Under the pieces are notes generated by a model that was not told the DNA's origin, did no database searches, and saw only the letters and a list, made by a program, of their open reading frames with translations. The translations under genes were made by a program, and so were the position numbers. DNA of 64,000 bases from Kordiimonadaceae bacterium UBA4441. Lineage in GTDB: Bacteria; Pseudomonadota; Alphaproteobacteria; Sphingomonadales; Emcibacteraceae. Positions within the stretch are counted from its first letter, which is position 1; every line of letters starts with the position of its first letter. The DNA is taken from positions 1-64,000 of the forward strand of contig DGPL01000029.1 in the NCBI GenBank assembly GCA_002390425.1, written 5' to 3'. Below are positions 17,662 through 26,316 of the stretch, piece after piece.

Positions 17662-17686
17662 ACCTGATAATCAAGCGAGGATTTAA

Positions 17687-18391
17687 ATGTTAACGCCAAG
17701 TGGAACCACTACATCAAAAGAACTGCCAGAAATTGGCCGTAATTTCGATGATATGGGTGAAGAAAAAAGCCTTGGCGAACGAACATACCTTCTTATTAGC
17801 GATATGATTTTAAAAGGAGAGCTCGCATATGGAGATCCCGTTCAGGAAAGACGCCTTGCCGAACATATGAATGTATCCAGAACACCAGTAAGAGAGGCCA
17901 TAAGCCGTTTGGAAGCTGAGGGCTTTTTAGAGCGAAGCGGTGGTAGAGTTGTGGTTCGTGAGGTCCGTTTAAAAGAATTCGTTGAAATACTGCATGTTAG
18001 AAAATTACTTGAATGTGATGCAGTAAGAGAGGCCGCGAAAAATGCTGATGCGAAAGAGCTTCAAAAAATTCGTGGAACTATCGAAAAATTAATGGAAAAA
18101 AGGTCTGTTACTGCATTAGAGCTTCGAGAAGTTGATGATATGTTTCACAATTTCATTGCGAGAAGTTCCAATAACAGTTTGGTCAATGAATTGATTAATG
18201 ATTTAAGACGAAGAACAGCAATGTTTGATCATGAGCGCCTTCCTGACCGCAAGCAACCAGGTAGTAAAGAACATTTAAATATTATTGATGCGTTAGAAAA
18301 GCGAGATGGGGCGCTTGCGTCTACGCGAATGGCTCGTCATATCAATAATGTCCATAGTAGTATTTTTGAACATTGGGGTTTTAATAAATGA
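17687..18391 (+). CDS. GntR-family transcriptional regulator, FCD subfamily
   Basis: 234 residues. The N-terminal winged helix at about 25-95 contains ERRLAEHMNVSRTPVREAISRLEAEGFL, here given as the GntR hallmark region, and a C-terminal FCD effector domain follows at about 100-225 with metal-binding-type residues in DDMFHNFIARSS and SKEHLNIIDA. It starts with ATG behind GAGGA at 17677-17681. It is divergent from the hydantoinase operon and overlaps the racemase gene by four bases, so it is probably the pathway repressor, responding to an intermediate acid or amino acid. Confidence 0.88.
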   Translation: MLTPSGTTTSKELPEIGRNFDDMGEEKSLGERTYLLISDMILKGELAYGDPVQERRLAEHMNVSRTPVREAISRLEAEGFLERSGGRVVVREVRLKEFVEILHVRKLLECDAVREAAKNADAKELQKIRGTIEKLMEKRSVTALELREVDDMFHNFIARSSNNSLVNELINDLRRRTAMFDHERLPDRKQPGSKEHLNIIDALEKRDGALASTRMARHINNVHSSIFEHWGFNK

Positions 18392-19050
18392 ACCAATTAA
18401 TTAAGCCGCGCATTTTAATGTTAAATGCGAACTCATCATGTTCAGTCACAAAAGGAATGGAAGAAGAGTTAGAAGTGCCTGCCTCACTTTTAAATGTAAC
18501 GATTGATTATGATCAAATCGCCGAGGCACCAGAAGCCATTGAAAGTATGGAAGATGTACATCTTGCCCACGAACTTGTCACAGAATATGTTAAAAAATCT
18601 GATTATGATGCCTATGTCATAGCGTGTTTTTGTGATCCGGGTGTTCAGGAGCTAAGGGTGTTAGGGTTTCAGAATGTATTTGGCATCGCTGAAAGTGCCA
18701 TGCACTTAGCCGCCAACAGTGGCGGAAAGTTCGGGATGATTTCAATTTTGGATGTCTCCGTTGAGCGTCATATTAAACAAGTGGAGCGTGCGGGCCTTTC
18801 CGATTTGCTTGCAGCGGATCTTGCCTTAAATCTGGGTGTGTTGGAACTAGAGGATATTGAACTAGCGCGTCCCCGTATTGAAGAAGTGGGACGTGCTCTT
18901 GTAGAAAAATTCGGGGCAGAATCTTTAATACTTGGTTGCGCCGGTATGGGATTACATAAAGAATGGTTGCAAAATTTACTTAATAAACCAATTATCGATC
19001 CATGTTGGGCTGGGCTTTCCATGGCCGTAGCCTATTTAGGATCAAAATAA
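18388..19050 (+). CDS. Aspartate/glutamate/hydantoin racemase family protein
   Basis: 220 residues. The two catalytic cysteines of the superfamily are visible, the first in VIACFCDPGV around residue 75 and the second in LILGCAGMG around residue 184. The N-terminus ILMLNANSS matches the hydantoin/allantoin racemase branch (MxNPNT-like). Such enzymes invert the alpha carbon of hydantoins, allantoin or acidic amino acids without a cofactor. Its ATG overlaps the gntR stop (ATGA). Beside a hydantoinase it would supply the enantiomer that enzyme accepts; the actual substrate is inferred only. Confidence 0.8.
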   Translation: MNQLIKPRILMLNANSSCSVTKGMEEELEVPASLLNVTIDYDQIAEAPEAIESMEDVHLAHELVTEYVKKSDYDAYVIACFCDPGVQELRVLGFQNVFGIAESAMHLAANSGGKFGMISILDVSVERHIKQVERAGLSDLLAADLALNLGVLELEDIELARPRIEEVGRALVEKFGAESLILGCAGMGLHKEWLQNLLNKPIIDPCWAGLSMAVAYLGSK

Positions 19051-19079
19051 ATTAAATCATATTAAAGGAGTTATAAAAA

Positions 19080-19859
19080 ATGGATTTAGGAATTAAAGGA
19101 CGCAAAGCTATCATCTGCGCGTCTTCAAAGGGCCTTGGGAAAGCATGTTCCATGACATTGGCCGGTGACGGTGCGCATGTGTTTATCAATGGACGAAACG
19201 CAGAAGTATTGGAAGCCACAGCACAGGAAATCCGTGATGCCACAGGTTCTGAAGTGACAGCAGTTGCATGTGATGTCACAACAGCGGAAGGCCGTGAAAA
19301 ATTATTGGCCGCATGTCCTAACCCCGATATTCTTGTTAACAATGCTGGCGGTCCTCCTACGGGAAATTTTCGTGATTGGGATCGTGACACATGGATTAAA
19401 GCACTTGATTCAAACATGCTTACACAAATCGAACTGATTAAAGCGGTGGTTGACGGCATGATCGAACGTAAATTTGGCCGCATTGTTAATATTACTTCTG
19501 GTGCTGTGAAGGCACCGATTAGTGTTCTTGGGCTTTCAAATGGTGCACGTGCGGGTCTTACTGGCTTTGTGGCCGGCGTTGCACGAACAACTGTAAAAGA
19601 TAACGTCACAATTAATAATTTGTTGCCTGGACCATTTGAAACGGACCGAATCGAGCAAGTTGTCGCAGGTGAAGCCAAAGCAAAAGGGGTTAGCATAGAA
19701 GAAGCCCGTAAAAGCCGTATGGCGGCAAACCCATCTGGTCGCTTTGGCCAGCCGGAAGAGTTTGGCCAAGCTTGTGGTTGGATGTGTTCTGCACATGCGG
19801 GCTATATGACAGGGCAAAATATATTGCTTGATGGCGGTAATTTCCCGGGCGTAATTTAA
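19080..19859 (+). CDS. SDR-family protein with an altered catalytic tetrad
   Basis: 259 residues with a Rossmann fold: cofactor loop CASSKGLGKA (13-22), NNAG at 87-90 and the catalytic serine S140 in NITSGAV. Aligned with FabG through the conserved AGL..GF segment, the catalytic tyrosine is S153 and the lysine is R157 (SNGAR), so the usual YxxxK is absent. The C-terminal LLDGG is normal for SDRs. It follows the racemase by 29 bases with AAAGGAG just upstream of its ATG, and is followed by a terminator. It may be an unusual dehydrogenase, a dehydratase-like enzyme or a non-catalytic protein; function unknown. Confidence 0.8.
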   Translation: MDLGIKGRKAIICASSKGLGKACSMTLAGDGAHVFINGRNAEVLEATAQEIRDATGSEVTAVACDVTTAEGREKLLAACPNPDILVNNAGGPPTGNFRDWDRDTWIKALDSNMLTQIELIKAVVDGMIERKFGRIVNITSGAVKAPISVLGLSNGARAGLTGFVAGVARTTVKDNVTINNLLPGPFETDRIEQVVAGEAKAKGVSIEEARKSRMAANPSGRFGQPEEFGQACGWMCSAHAGYMTGQNILLDGGNFPGVI

Positions 19860-19880
19860 ATTCTAAATATACTGTGAAGA

Positions 19881-19907
19881 AAGGCTCCAATATTGGAGCC
19901 TTTTTTT
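19881..19907 (+). terminator. Intrinsic terminator after the SDR gene
   Basis: A perfect 10-bp stem (19881-19890 with 19893-19902) with a tiny loop is followed by seven T (19901-19907). It ends the gntR-racemase-SDR operon. Confidence 0.9.
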
Positions 19908-19966
19908 GTTTTGCGAATATTGATTTCTATAGATGGTCATGACATTGTCATTATAAAAAGTGAATA

Positions 19967-21139
19967 ATGAAAGCATATGAAATGATATTGGCAAGTGATG
20001 GATTAAAAAGCAGAGGCGTCGAGATTGCGCCTTCCCTTACCAGATTAATTGCAAATTCAGCAATGGGCACAGAAGGATTAATCCCTCTTTGGTTTGGTGA
20101 GCCGAATGTCCAAACACCAAAGATGATATGTGATGCGGCTGCAAGTTCACTCTCAAAAGGTGAAACCTTCTATGCAGAAGGATTAGGAAAACCATATTTA
20201 AGAGAAGCGATTGCAGAATATATGACCTCGCTTTATCAAGTAAATATTAATTCTGACCGGATTGCTGTAACAGTTTCAGGTGGAAATGCCTTGAATTTGG
20301 CTTTTCAGACACTACTTGAGCCCGGAGATAAAGTTGCAACACTTATACCGGCTTTTCCAAATTTATTAAATGTTCCAGCATTACAAGGTGCGGAGCTTAT
20401 TACGCATCCTTTGGAGGTAAAGAACGGACGTTGGACACTCAATTGTGATGACTTTTTAGAAAAAGTCAAAAAAGCAAAAGTGGTTTTAATCAATTCTCCG
20501 TCAAATCCGACAGGGTTTATGCTTACACAGGCAGAAATTGATAAAATATCGGCAACTTTACGTGAAAGAGGAACATGGATCATCGCCGATGAGGTTTATT
20601 CAAGAACCGTGTATGAAGAAAAAGTTGCCCCTTCTTTTATAAAAGCATCACTCCCAGAAGATAAATTGATTGTTGTGAATTCATTTTCAAAAACATGGGC
20701 GATGACAGGGTGGCGCCTTGGTTGGTTAACGTTGCCGCCTAGCCTTGCCCCAATTGTTGAGAAATTAATGGAATTTTCTGTGGCTTGCGCCCCCGCTTTT
20801 ACGCAAAGAGGCGGCGTTGTTGCGCTTAGAGAAGGTGAAACGTTTATTAAGCAAACAAACGAAATGTACCGTGACGCACGAGACCTTGTTTGTGAAACAT
20901 TACATGAAAGCCATAATATCACATGTCCAATTCCGCATAGTTCGTTTTATGCTTTTTTTAGAATTAATACTATTGATGACAGTGTTGAGTATACCCGGAT
21001 GTTAATTGAAAAAGCAAAAATTGGATTAGCACCGGGAGACGCATTTTTAATGCCAGAACCAGGATGGTTCCGGTTATGTTTTGCGCAAACGCAAGACATA
21101 TTAGAAGAGGCTCTCGATAGGTTAAAACCATATCTATAA
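19967..21139 (+). CDS. Class I/II PLP-dependent aminotransferase
   Basis: 390 residues, fold type I. Motifs: NPTG at 180-183, the ring-stacking and N1-binding region ADEVYS (207-212), Schiff-base lysine K242 in NSFSKTWAMTGWRLGW, and a late arginine in GWFRLCF that would bind the substrate carboxylate. The family includes aspartate, alanine and aromatic aminotransferases; specificity cannot be set here. It stands downstream of a terminator, so it probably has its own promoter, but lies within the same catabolic island. A role in transaminating the amino acid released by the pathway fits the context. Confidence 0.85.
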   Translation: MKAYEMILASDGLKSRGVEIAPSLTRLIANSAMGTEGLIPLWFGEPNVQTPKMICDAAASSLSKGETFYAEGLGKPYLREAIAEYMTSLYQVNINSDRIAVTVSGGNALNLAFQTLLEPGDKVATLIPAFPNLLNVPALQGAELITHPLEVKNGRWTLNCDDFLEKVKKAKVVLINSPSNPTGFMLTQAEIDKISATLRERGTWIIADEVYSRTVYEEKVAPSFIKASLPEDKLIVVNSFSKTWAMTGWRLGWLTLPPSLAPIVEKLMEFSVACAPAFTQRGGVVALREGETFIKQTNEMYRDARDLVCETLHESHNITCPIPHSSFYAFFRINTIDDSVEYTRMLIEKAKIGLAPGDAFLMPEPGWFRLCFAQTQDILEEALDRLKPYL

Positions 21140-21236
21140 TGATATACATTTGATGATGATTAATCTTTAGTCCGTCTGCCCTATTTATGTTTATTTCTCT
21201 TTTATCTATAGTCATATAAAGAAAAAGGGGAAAGTC

Positions 21237-22421
21237 ATGTCATCTCGGCGTTCATTTTTACAAAAAATTCTTTTTGGAGCCTCGACGGTAGGGGCACCTA
21301 AATTTAAAAGAGATTTTCATAAAGAACTTGGTGTAAAACCATTTATCAACGCTATTGGTTCATATTCATCACTTGGCGGCGAAGAAATGTGGCCAGAAGT
21401 AATCGAAGCCATGGATTATGCCGTTCAAAATAAGGCAGATATGGAAGATTTACATGATGCTGTGGGAAATAGGATTGCTGAGCTCGTGGGATCTGAGTAT
21501 GCGTGTGTAACGGCGGGTGCTACGTCAGCGATAATATTGTCAGTGGCCGGATGTATGTCCGGATTAAATAAAGAGATATTAGAAACGCTTCCTCATCCGC
21601 CGGTGGGCACAAAAAATGAGGTCATTTTACAAAGGTCACACCAATATTTATACGATCGGGCATTAAGAGTGCCGGGTGCAAAGCTTGTGATGGTTGACAC
21701 CGAAGAAGATCTTTTAAACGCCATAAATGAAAAAACGGCGATGATGTTTTATGTGCGTAAAATGGAAGGGGAAATTCCCTTAGAACACTGGATTAAGATA
21801 GGAAAAGAACAAAATATTCCTACATTATGTGACGCAGCGACGACTGTCCCTCCTATTCAAAATTTGCTGGATACAGTAAAACTTGGATTTGATTTATGTT
21901 GTTTCTCGGGTGGTAAGGGACTTCGTGGCCCTTATAGTGCAGGGCTTTTACTGGGTCGAAAAGACTTAATCATAGCAGCCAAGGCAAATGGTTCACCAAA
22001 CCACAAGTCAGTTGGTAGGGCCATGAAGGTGGCACCTGAAGAATATTTGGGCATGATGGTTGCGGTTGAGCAGTCCCTTCTTCACGATGAAGCCGCAGAT
22101 ATGAAGGATTATTACCGTATTACAAACGATATGGCTGCCGAAATAAGTAAACTTGATGGTGTTACGGCGGACGTTCTGACGAGCGAGCAGCAGGGTATGG
22201 AGCCATATGTGAATGTCGACTGGGATCAAGAAAAATATAAAATTTCCAAAGATGGATTGAAACTCGCCTTAAGAAATGGCGAACCTTGTATTGAACTTAG
22301 GGCGATGTTTTTATCATTTGGTGAGCTTCATTTAACGGGCCATATGTTAAAACCGGGAGAAGAAAAGATTGTCGCTCGCAGGGTCATAGAAATATTATTG
22401 GAAAGTAAGGTTTTGCTATGA
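21237..22421 (+). CDS. SelA-like PLP-dependent protein with Tat-type N-terminus
   Basis: 394 residues of the aminotransferase class V/SelA-like superfamily. A phosphate-binding loop TAGATSA (92-98) and the PLP lysine K227 in FSGGKGLRGPYS are present. The N-terminus SSRRSFLQK, followed by a short hydrophobic stretch, resembles a twin-arginine signal, though the hydrophobic core is weak. Tat export would allow the cofactor to be loaded before secretion, giving a periplasmic PLP enzyme. AAGGGGAAAG lies just upstream of the ATG. Related proteins include D-glucosaminate-6-phosphate ammonia-lyase; a role in selenocysteine synthesis is not supported. The reaction is unknown. It overlaps the next, broken paralogue by four bases. 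Confidence 0.75.
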   Translation: MSSRRSFLQKILFGASTVGAPKFKRDFHKELGVKPFINAIGSYSSLGGEEMWPEVIEAMDYAVQNKADMEDLHDAVGNRIAELVGSEYACVTAGATSAIILSVAGCMSGLNKEILETLPHPPVGTKNEVILQRSHQYLYDRALRVPGAKLVMVDTEEDLLNAINEKTAMMFYVRKMEGEIPLEHWIKIGKEQNIPTLCDAATTVPPIQNLLDTVKLGFDLCCFSGGKGLRGPYSAGLLLGRKDLIIAAKANGSPNHKSVGRAMKVAPEEYLGMMVAVEQSLLHDEAADMKDYYRITNDMAAEISKLDGVTADVLTSEQQGMEPYVNVDWDQEKYKISKDGLKLALRNGEPCIELRAMFLSFGELHLTGHMLKPGEEKIVARRVIEILLESKVLL

Positions 22422-23541
22422 CAAAAAGACGGTCATTTTTAAAAGCGGCTGCGATTGCCTACCCTTTAAGTCAAGTTGGTTCTATTCCTGCTTTGGCAAA
22501 AGAAAACTATCAAGCACCAACGATTTTTAAGCGTGATTATTTTAAAGAGATAGGGGTGACGCCTTTTATTAATGCCGCAGCCAGTTATTCCGCCTATGGT
22601 GGTGCGCGCATGCTCCCTGAAGTTGCCGAAGCCATCAGGTACGGTACTTATAATAAAGTGAAAGTAAGTGATCTTCATGACGCTGTGGGGAAAAAATTGA
22701 GCTTCTGCCGACGACAACAGACATGCCAAATGAAGTTATTATTCAAAGAAATCACCGCTATACTTACGACCGCGCCTTAATCGTTGCGGGTGCGAAATTA
22801 ATTGAAGTAGCAAATGAAGAAGAATTAGTTAATTCCATTAGCCCAAAAACCGCAATGATGTTTTGGCTTCTTGCAAACCATAATCCCGCTGGGGATAATA
22901 TTTCAATGGACTGCTACTTGAAAATTGCTAAAGAGAATAATATTCCAACTTTCCTTGATGGCGCAACTATGACACCACCTGCCTTAAATGTTATTGATGC
23001 TTGTAAGCTTGGCTTTGATATGGTTGGTTTTTCCGGTGGTAAGGGACTTCGTGGACCCTATAGTGCAGGCTTGCTGCTTGGTAAAAAAGAATTCATTGAA
23101 TATGCACGGGCCAATAATTCACCAAATTCCCGGGCATTGGGCCGGGGAATGAAGGTTGCCTCGGAAGAATATCTTGGCATGTTGGTTGCGCTGGAGGCGG
23201 CACTTGAGGTTGATGAAGAAGCTGATTTTAATGAGAAACGTGAAGTTTTCGCGAGAATGATTTCTGAAATTGGTGATATTCCGTCACTGAAAACTGAAGT
23301 CATCCTTGATGAAGGGATGGTTAGTGAACTTTATCTTGATCTCTCATGGGATCAATCGGTCATTAATTTATCGATAGAAGAATTCGTAGAAGAGTTAAAA
23401 GGCGTTACACCATCCATTCGAATTCGTATGCTAAAATTCGCTGGTGGACGTGCGCAACTTTCTGCGACAGTATTATCTGAAGGGCAGGAAATAACAGTTG
23501 GTAAACGCGTTAGAGAAATATTTTTAAACCACCTTTTTTAA
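22418..23541 (+). pseudogene. Second SelA-like Tat-signal PLP protein, broken by an internal deletion with frameshift
   Basis: A tandem paralogue of the gene before it. The first frame (from ATG 22418) has a clear Tat signal (KRRSFLKAAA, then PALAKE) and follows the paralogue to SDLHDAVGKK at residue 93, near 22696. The similarity resumes in another frame at ELLPTTTDMPNEV near 22700 and runs to 23541, including the PLP lysine region FSGGKGLRGPYS. About 36 codons present in the neighbour (its residues 80-115, with the phosphate-binding loop) are missing, and the remaining frame is shifted. A product from 22418 would stop at 22780. The C-terminal frame has an ATG at 22723 but would lack a working active site. 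Confidence 0.85.
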
Positions 23542-23555
23542 GAATTAAAATCAAA

Positions 23556-23590
23556 AAAAGCCCGCCAGACGAATTGTCTAGCGGGCTTTT
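23556..23590. terminator. Bidirectional intrinsic terminator
   Basis: Stem AAAAGCCCGC with GCGGGCTTTT, extended by AGAC/GTCT after one mismatch, with a 5-base loop. It sits between the convergent SelA-like pseudogene and the CocE-type hydrolase gene and has A and T runs on its two sides. Confidence 0.88.
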
Positions 23591-23602
23591 ATCATTAAAA
23601 TA

Positions 23603-25483
23603 TTATTCTACGATTGGTAGAACTACATATGATGGATGTTCTGCGGAATGGTGGACCGTATTATGGGCGATAACACCCTCAGATTCATCATAGTTATTTC
23701 CGCCAGTATTTAGGTTGCGGACAAATTTTGGGAAGTTTGAAGATGTGACTTCAACACGAATTCTGTGACCTTTTTGAAATTCAATACTTGTAGTCATCGG
23801 CGTCATGTCAATCTCATAAACCTCACCTTCTTTCATCATGATTTGTTTGTCATATCCTTCACGGTAACGTGCACGGAAAATGGTATCATCAATAATGTAT
23901 GCAGTGCCGTCTGGTGCAACATCAACCAGTTTAACGGCAAAGTCAGTGTCTTTAGCATCTGATGATACGTGCAGAACGGCATCGACAAAACCTGAAACTT
24001 CTATTGGCTCATCAAGTGGATCACTGGTAAAGACCAGAACATCGCTTCTTGCTTCGATGATGCGTTGGTCAAATGAGCCTGCCGTCACTAGCCCACCGTT
24101 ACAACAATCACCGCCACCAATGGTTTGAACCGGGTTCATAGGGTCATAGTGATAACTGTCTGATCCTGTATCCGGCATGTCGAATGTCAATTTACCATCC
24201 CCATAAAGGCTATTAGCATTACCGCCGGATGATAAATACATTTTGACTTCTTTAGCAGCCTTTGGTGGCCATTGATCGTCACCCTGCCATTTATTAGCGC
24301 CCATTGTGTAATATTGGATTTTCGGCGTATCTTTATCAAAGGCACTGTCATCGCCTTTTAACCATTTATCCCACCATGACCAGATAAGCCCTTGATCATC
24401 AAATGTTGTGTCTCCCAAATCACGATCACCACTAACAAATTCAGGGCCAAGGCCGGCAAAGCGACAATGGTTGTTTGGTGCAACAACAACATATTGATTG
24501 TTTCGGACTTCTGCATCAATACCATTTGCTGCGGCATGATTAGATAAAGCCATGTTTGGTCCAATAGAAACGTCGTACCATGAGTTAAACCAAAGTCCAG
24601 GAACACCCCACTCTTCATTTTCGTGGTAAAGGCCGCCTTCGAACCAACCTTCGGAAACAGGTGTGCGTTTTACAAACTCTTCAAATGTGCCTTCTGGTTC
24701 CCCCATGCTGGTAAGCAAGTCTTGAATTGGAAGGTGACGAATTTGCTTTTCCCAATCAACATCCGGTTTATCAGTGCTCAAATCATTATACTGTGAAATT
24801 TGAGTTCGGATCTCAGGACTTAAGCCTTCAGGGATTTGAGCGCGTAGCGGGTTATCAACGCCATATAGCCAGATAAAGAATAAAATGCGCTGCACACCAC
24901 CGGTGTACCAGTTACCATGTTCCCAAAATTCACCAACGCGGCCAATACCAGCGCCGGATGCTTGCGGCACCATAGCGGCGTGGGCAGGGTGGTTCATGGC
25001 TGCAAGGGCCAATTGCCATTCGGCTGTTGATGAACAGCCAATTGTGCCAACGCGGTTATTGGACCAGCTTTGACCGGAAATCCAATCAAGCGCGTCATAA
25101 CCATCGGTTCTTGGGTAACCGAGAATTTCAAATTTACCTTCGGAAAAATATCGGCCGCGTTCATTTTGCATGATGTAAGCATATCCACGACTTACTGCTT
25201 CAACGACACTGCGCAGTGATCTTAAACCCAGCTCATTCATGTTATAAGGCGTTCTGACAAAAATTGTCGGCACCGGCCCGTCCGCATCTTTCGGACGGTA
25301 AATGTCTGTGGAAAGCCCTACACCATCACGCATTGGCATAAGAACCTTTGTTTCCACAACGGCGATCTCATTTAAAATTTCACGTAGTGCCTCTTCGCTA
25401 TATTTTGAATAATCCTGTGCGCTTGCAATGTTTACGGTTATTACCGATATCGTCAAGGCCAGAAAAACACGAATGATGTTCAT
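23603..25483 (-). CDS. Secreted CocE/NonD-family hydrolase (X-Pro dipeptidyl-peptidase S15-like)
   Basis: 626 residues. A Sec signal peptide at 1-22 ends in ASA-Q. The alpha/beta hydrolase domain starts around residue 45 (MPMRDGVGLSTDIYRP) and carries the nucleophile S151 in GTIGCSSTAE; a histidine in APNNHCRF is the likely triad member. The C-terminal jelly-roll PepX_C domain covers about 410-620. Family members hydrolyse amides or esters such as cocaine, glutaryl-cephalosporins and alpha-amino acid esters. It would act in the periplasm or outside. It converges on the island with a terminator between; it could release the amino-acid-like substrate the ABC importer takes up, but this is inference. 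Confidence 0.82.
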   Translation of the reverse strand: MNIIRVFLALTISVITVNIASAQDYSKYSEEALREILNEIAVVETKVLMPMRDGVGLSTDIYRPKDADGPVPTIFVRTPYNMNELGLRSLRSVVEAVSRGYAYIMQNERGRYFSEGKFEILGYPRTDGYDALDWISGQSWSNNRVGTIGCSSTAEWQLALAAMNHPAHAAMVPQASGAGIGRVGEFWEHGNWYTGGVQRILFFIWLYGVDNPLRAQIPEGLSPEIRTQISQYNDLSTDKPDVDWEKQIRHLPIQDLLTSMGEPEGTFEEFVKRTPVSEGWFEGGLYHENEEWGVPGLWFNSWYDVSIGPNMALSNHAAANGIDAEVRNNQYVVVAPNNHCRFAGLGPEFVSGDRDLGDTTFDDQGLIWSWWDKWLKGDDSAFDKDTPKIQYYTMGANKWQGDDQWPPKAAKEVKMYLSSGGNANSLYGDGKLTFDMPDTGSDSYHYDPMNPVQTIGGGDCCNGGLVTAGSFDQRIIEARSDVLVFTSDPLDEPIEVSGFVDAVLHVSSDAKDTDFAVKLVDVAPDGTAYIIDDTIFRARYREGYDKQIMMKEGEVYEIDMTPMTTSIEFQKGHRIRVEVTSSNFPKFVRNLNTGGNNYDESEGVIAHNTVHHSAEHPSYVVLPIVE

Positions 25484-25817
25484 TATTTTCTCCCGTTCTT
25501 TTGAAATTTTAAGTGACTATAGCGGATTGATGGGAATGGGTAAATAGAGGAAGCCCTTGTAGATTTAAGAATTAGAGTAAGTCACTATATTAGCGGATTG
25601 AAGTTTTGCGCATGTCGTTTTAAATGTATCCTATTATATAAATTATTTGAAAAGGAGAGAGATGCATAAAGCTCTTGTTAATCGGGATAAATATAATTGA
25701 AGAGGGGGTATATATAAAAAACAAATTCAACCCTATACAAAGTAAGAATTTTTATCGTTAATGTGCGTTAATTATGCTATTGGAAATTAAACAGTTATAT
25801 TTCGAGTGAGTATATAA
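25484..25817. other. Intergenic region with an imperfect direct repeat and a possible mini-ORF
   Basis: 334 bases between divergent genes. An imperfect direct repeat lies at 25512-25530 and 25579-25601 (AGTGACTATAGCGGATTGA and the same with TT inserted and one change). A strong ribosome-binding sequence (AAGGAGAGAG, 25652-25661) precedes an ATG at 25662 that opens a 12-codon frame ending at 25700. I cannot assign it a function. The rest is AT-rich with no clear gene. Confidence 0.35.
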
Positions 25818-26276
25818 TTGGTAGAAAAACCGAATTCTGATAAAAATGATAATATTGATAATGCCCTTCAATTAAGAGACGTGCCTAGGGAATTGGTGGG
25901 TTCCGAGGATGAAAGCTTTATGACCATACTTTTTGGAGAGCTTTTGGATAATATGTGGATACCTGAAGGAACATCTGAAGAAAAAATATTACTGAAAATT
26001 AATGCTGCAAAAGAAACATTACGGCAAATCGCGCCACAGGACGGCATTGAAGGTATGCTAGCCGTACAAATGGCAAGTACTCATCAGGCGGCGATGGAAT
26101 GCTTAAGACGGGCCACGGTTGAGGATCAAACTATACAAGGACGCGATACCGCCCTCAAACAAGGAGAACGGTTCTTAAGATTATATATGGATCAGGTTAA
26201 GGCACTTGGTAAGCATCGTGGTAACGGTGATCAAAAAATGACCATTGAACATGTAAATGTTGCATCGGGCGGATAG
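25818..26276 (+). pseudogene. Conserved alphaproteobacterial hypothetical protein, probably cut short by an amber codon
   Basis: 152 residues from TTG 25818 to TAG 26274-26276, mostly helical, no signal peptide. The C-terminal part (GERFLRLYMDQVKAL, then QKMTIEHVNVASGG) matches a family I recall as ending in HVHVxxGGQAIVGxV. Here the reading frame continues past TAG with AIVGQVNNKQKN to a TAA at 26331-26333, so TAG stands exactly where CAG (glutamine) is expected. The gene is normally followed by a small HGGA-motif gene, as here. Function unknown; often near mobile or phage-related DNA. The amber call rests on recalled family sequence. Confidence 0.55.
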
Positions 26277-26316
26277 GCCATTGTGGGACAGGTAAATAAT
26301 AAGCAAAAAAACGCAG

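Noticed and set aside
21237..23541. Selenocysteine synthesis (SelA) genes
   Set aside because: Tat-type N-termini, no selB, selD or tRNA-Sec nearby, and the catabolic setting argue for a SelA-like amino acid enzyme instead.
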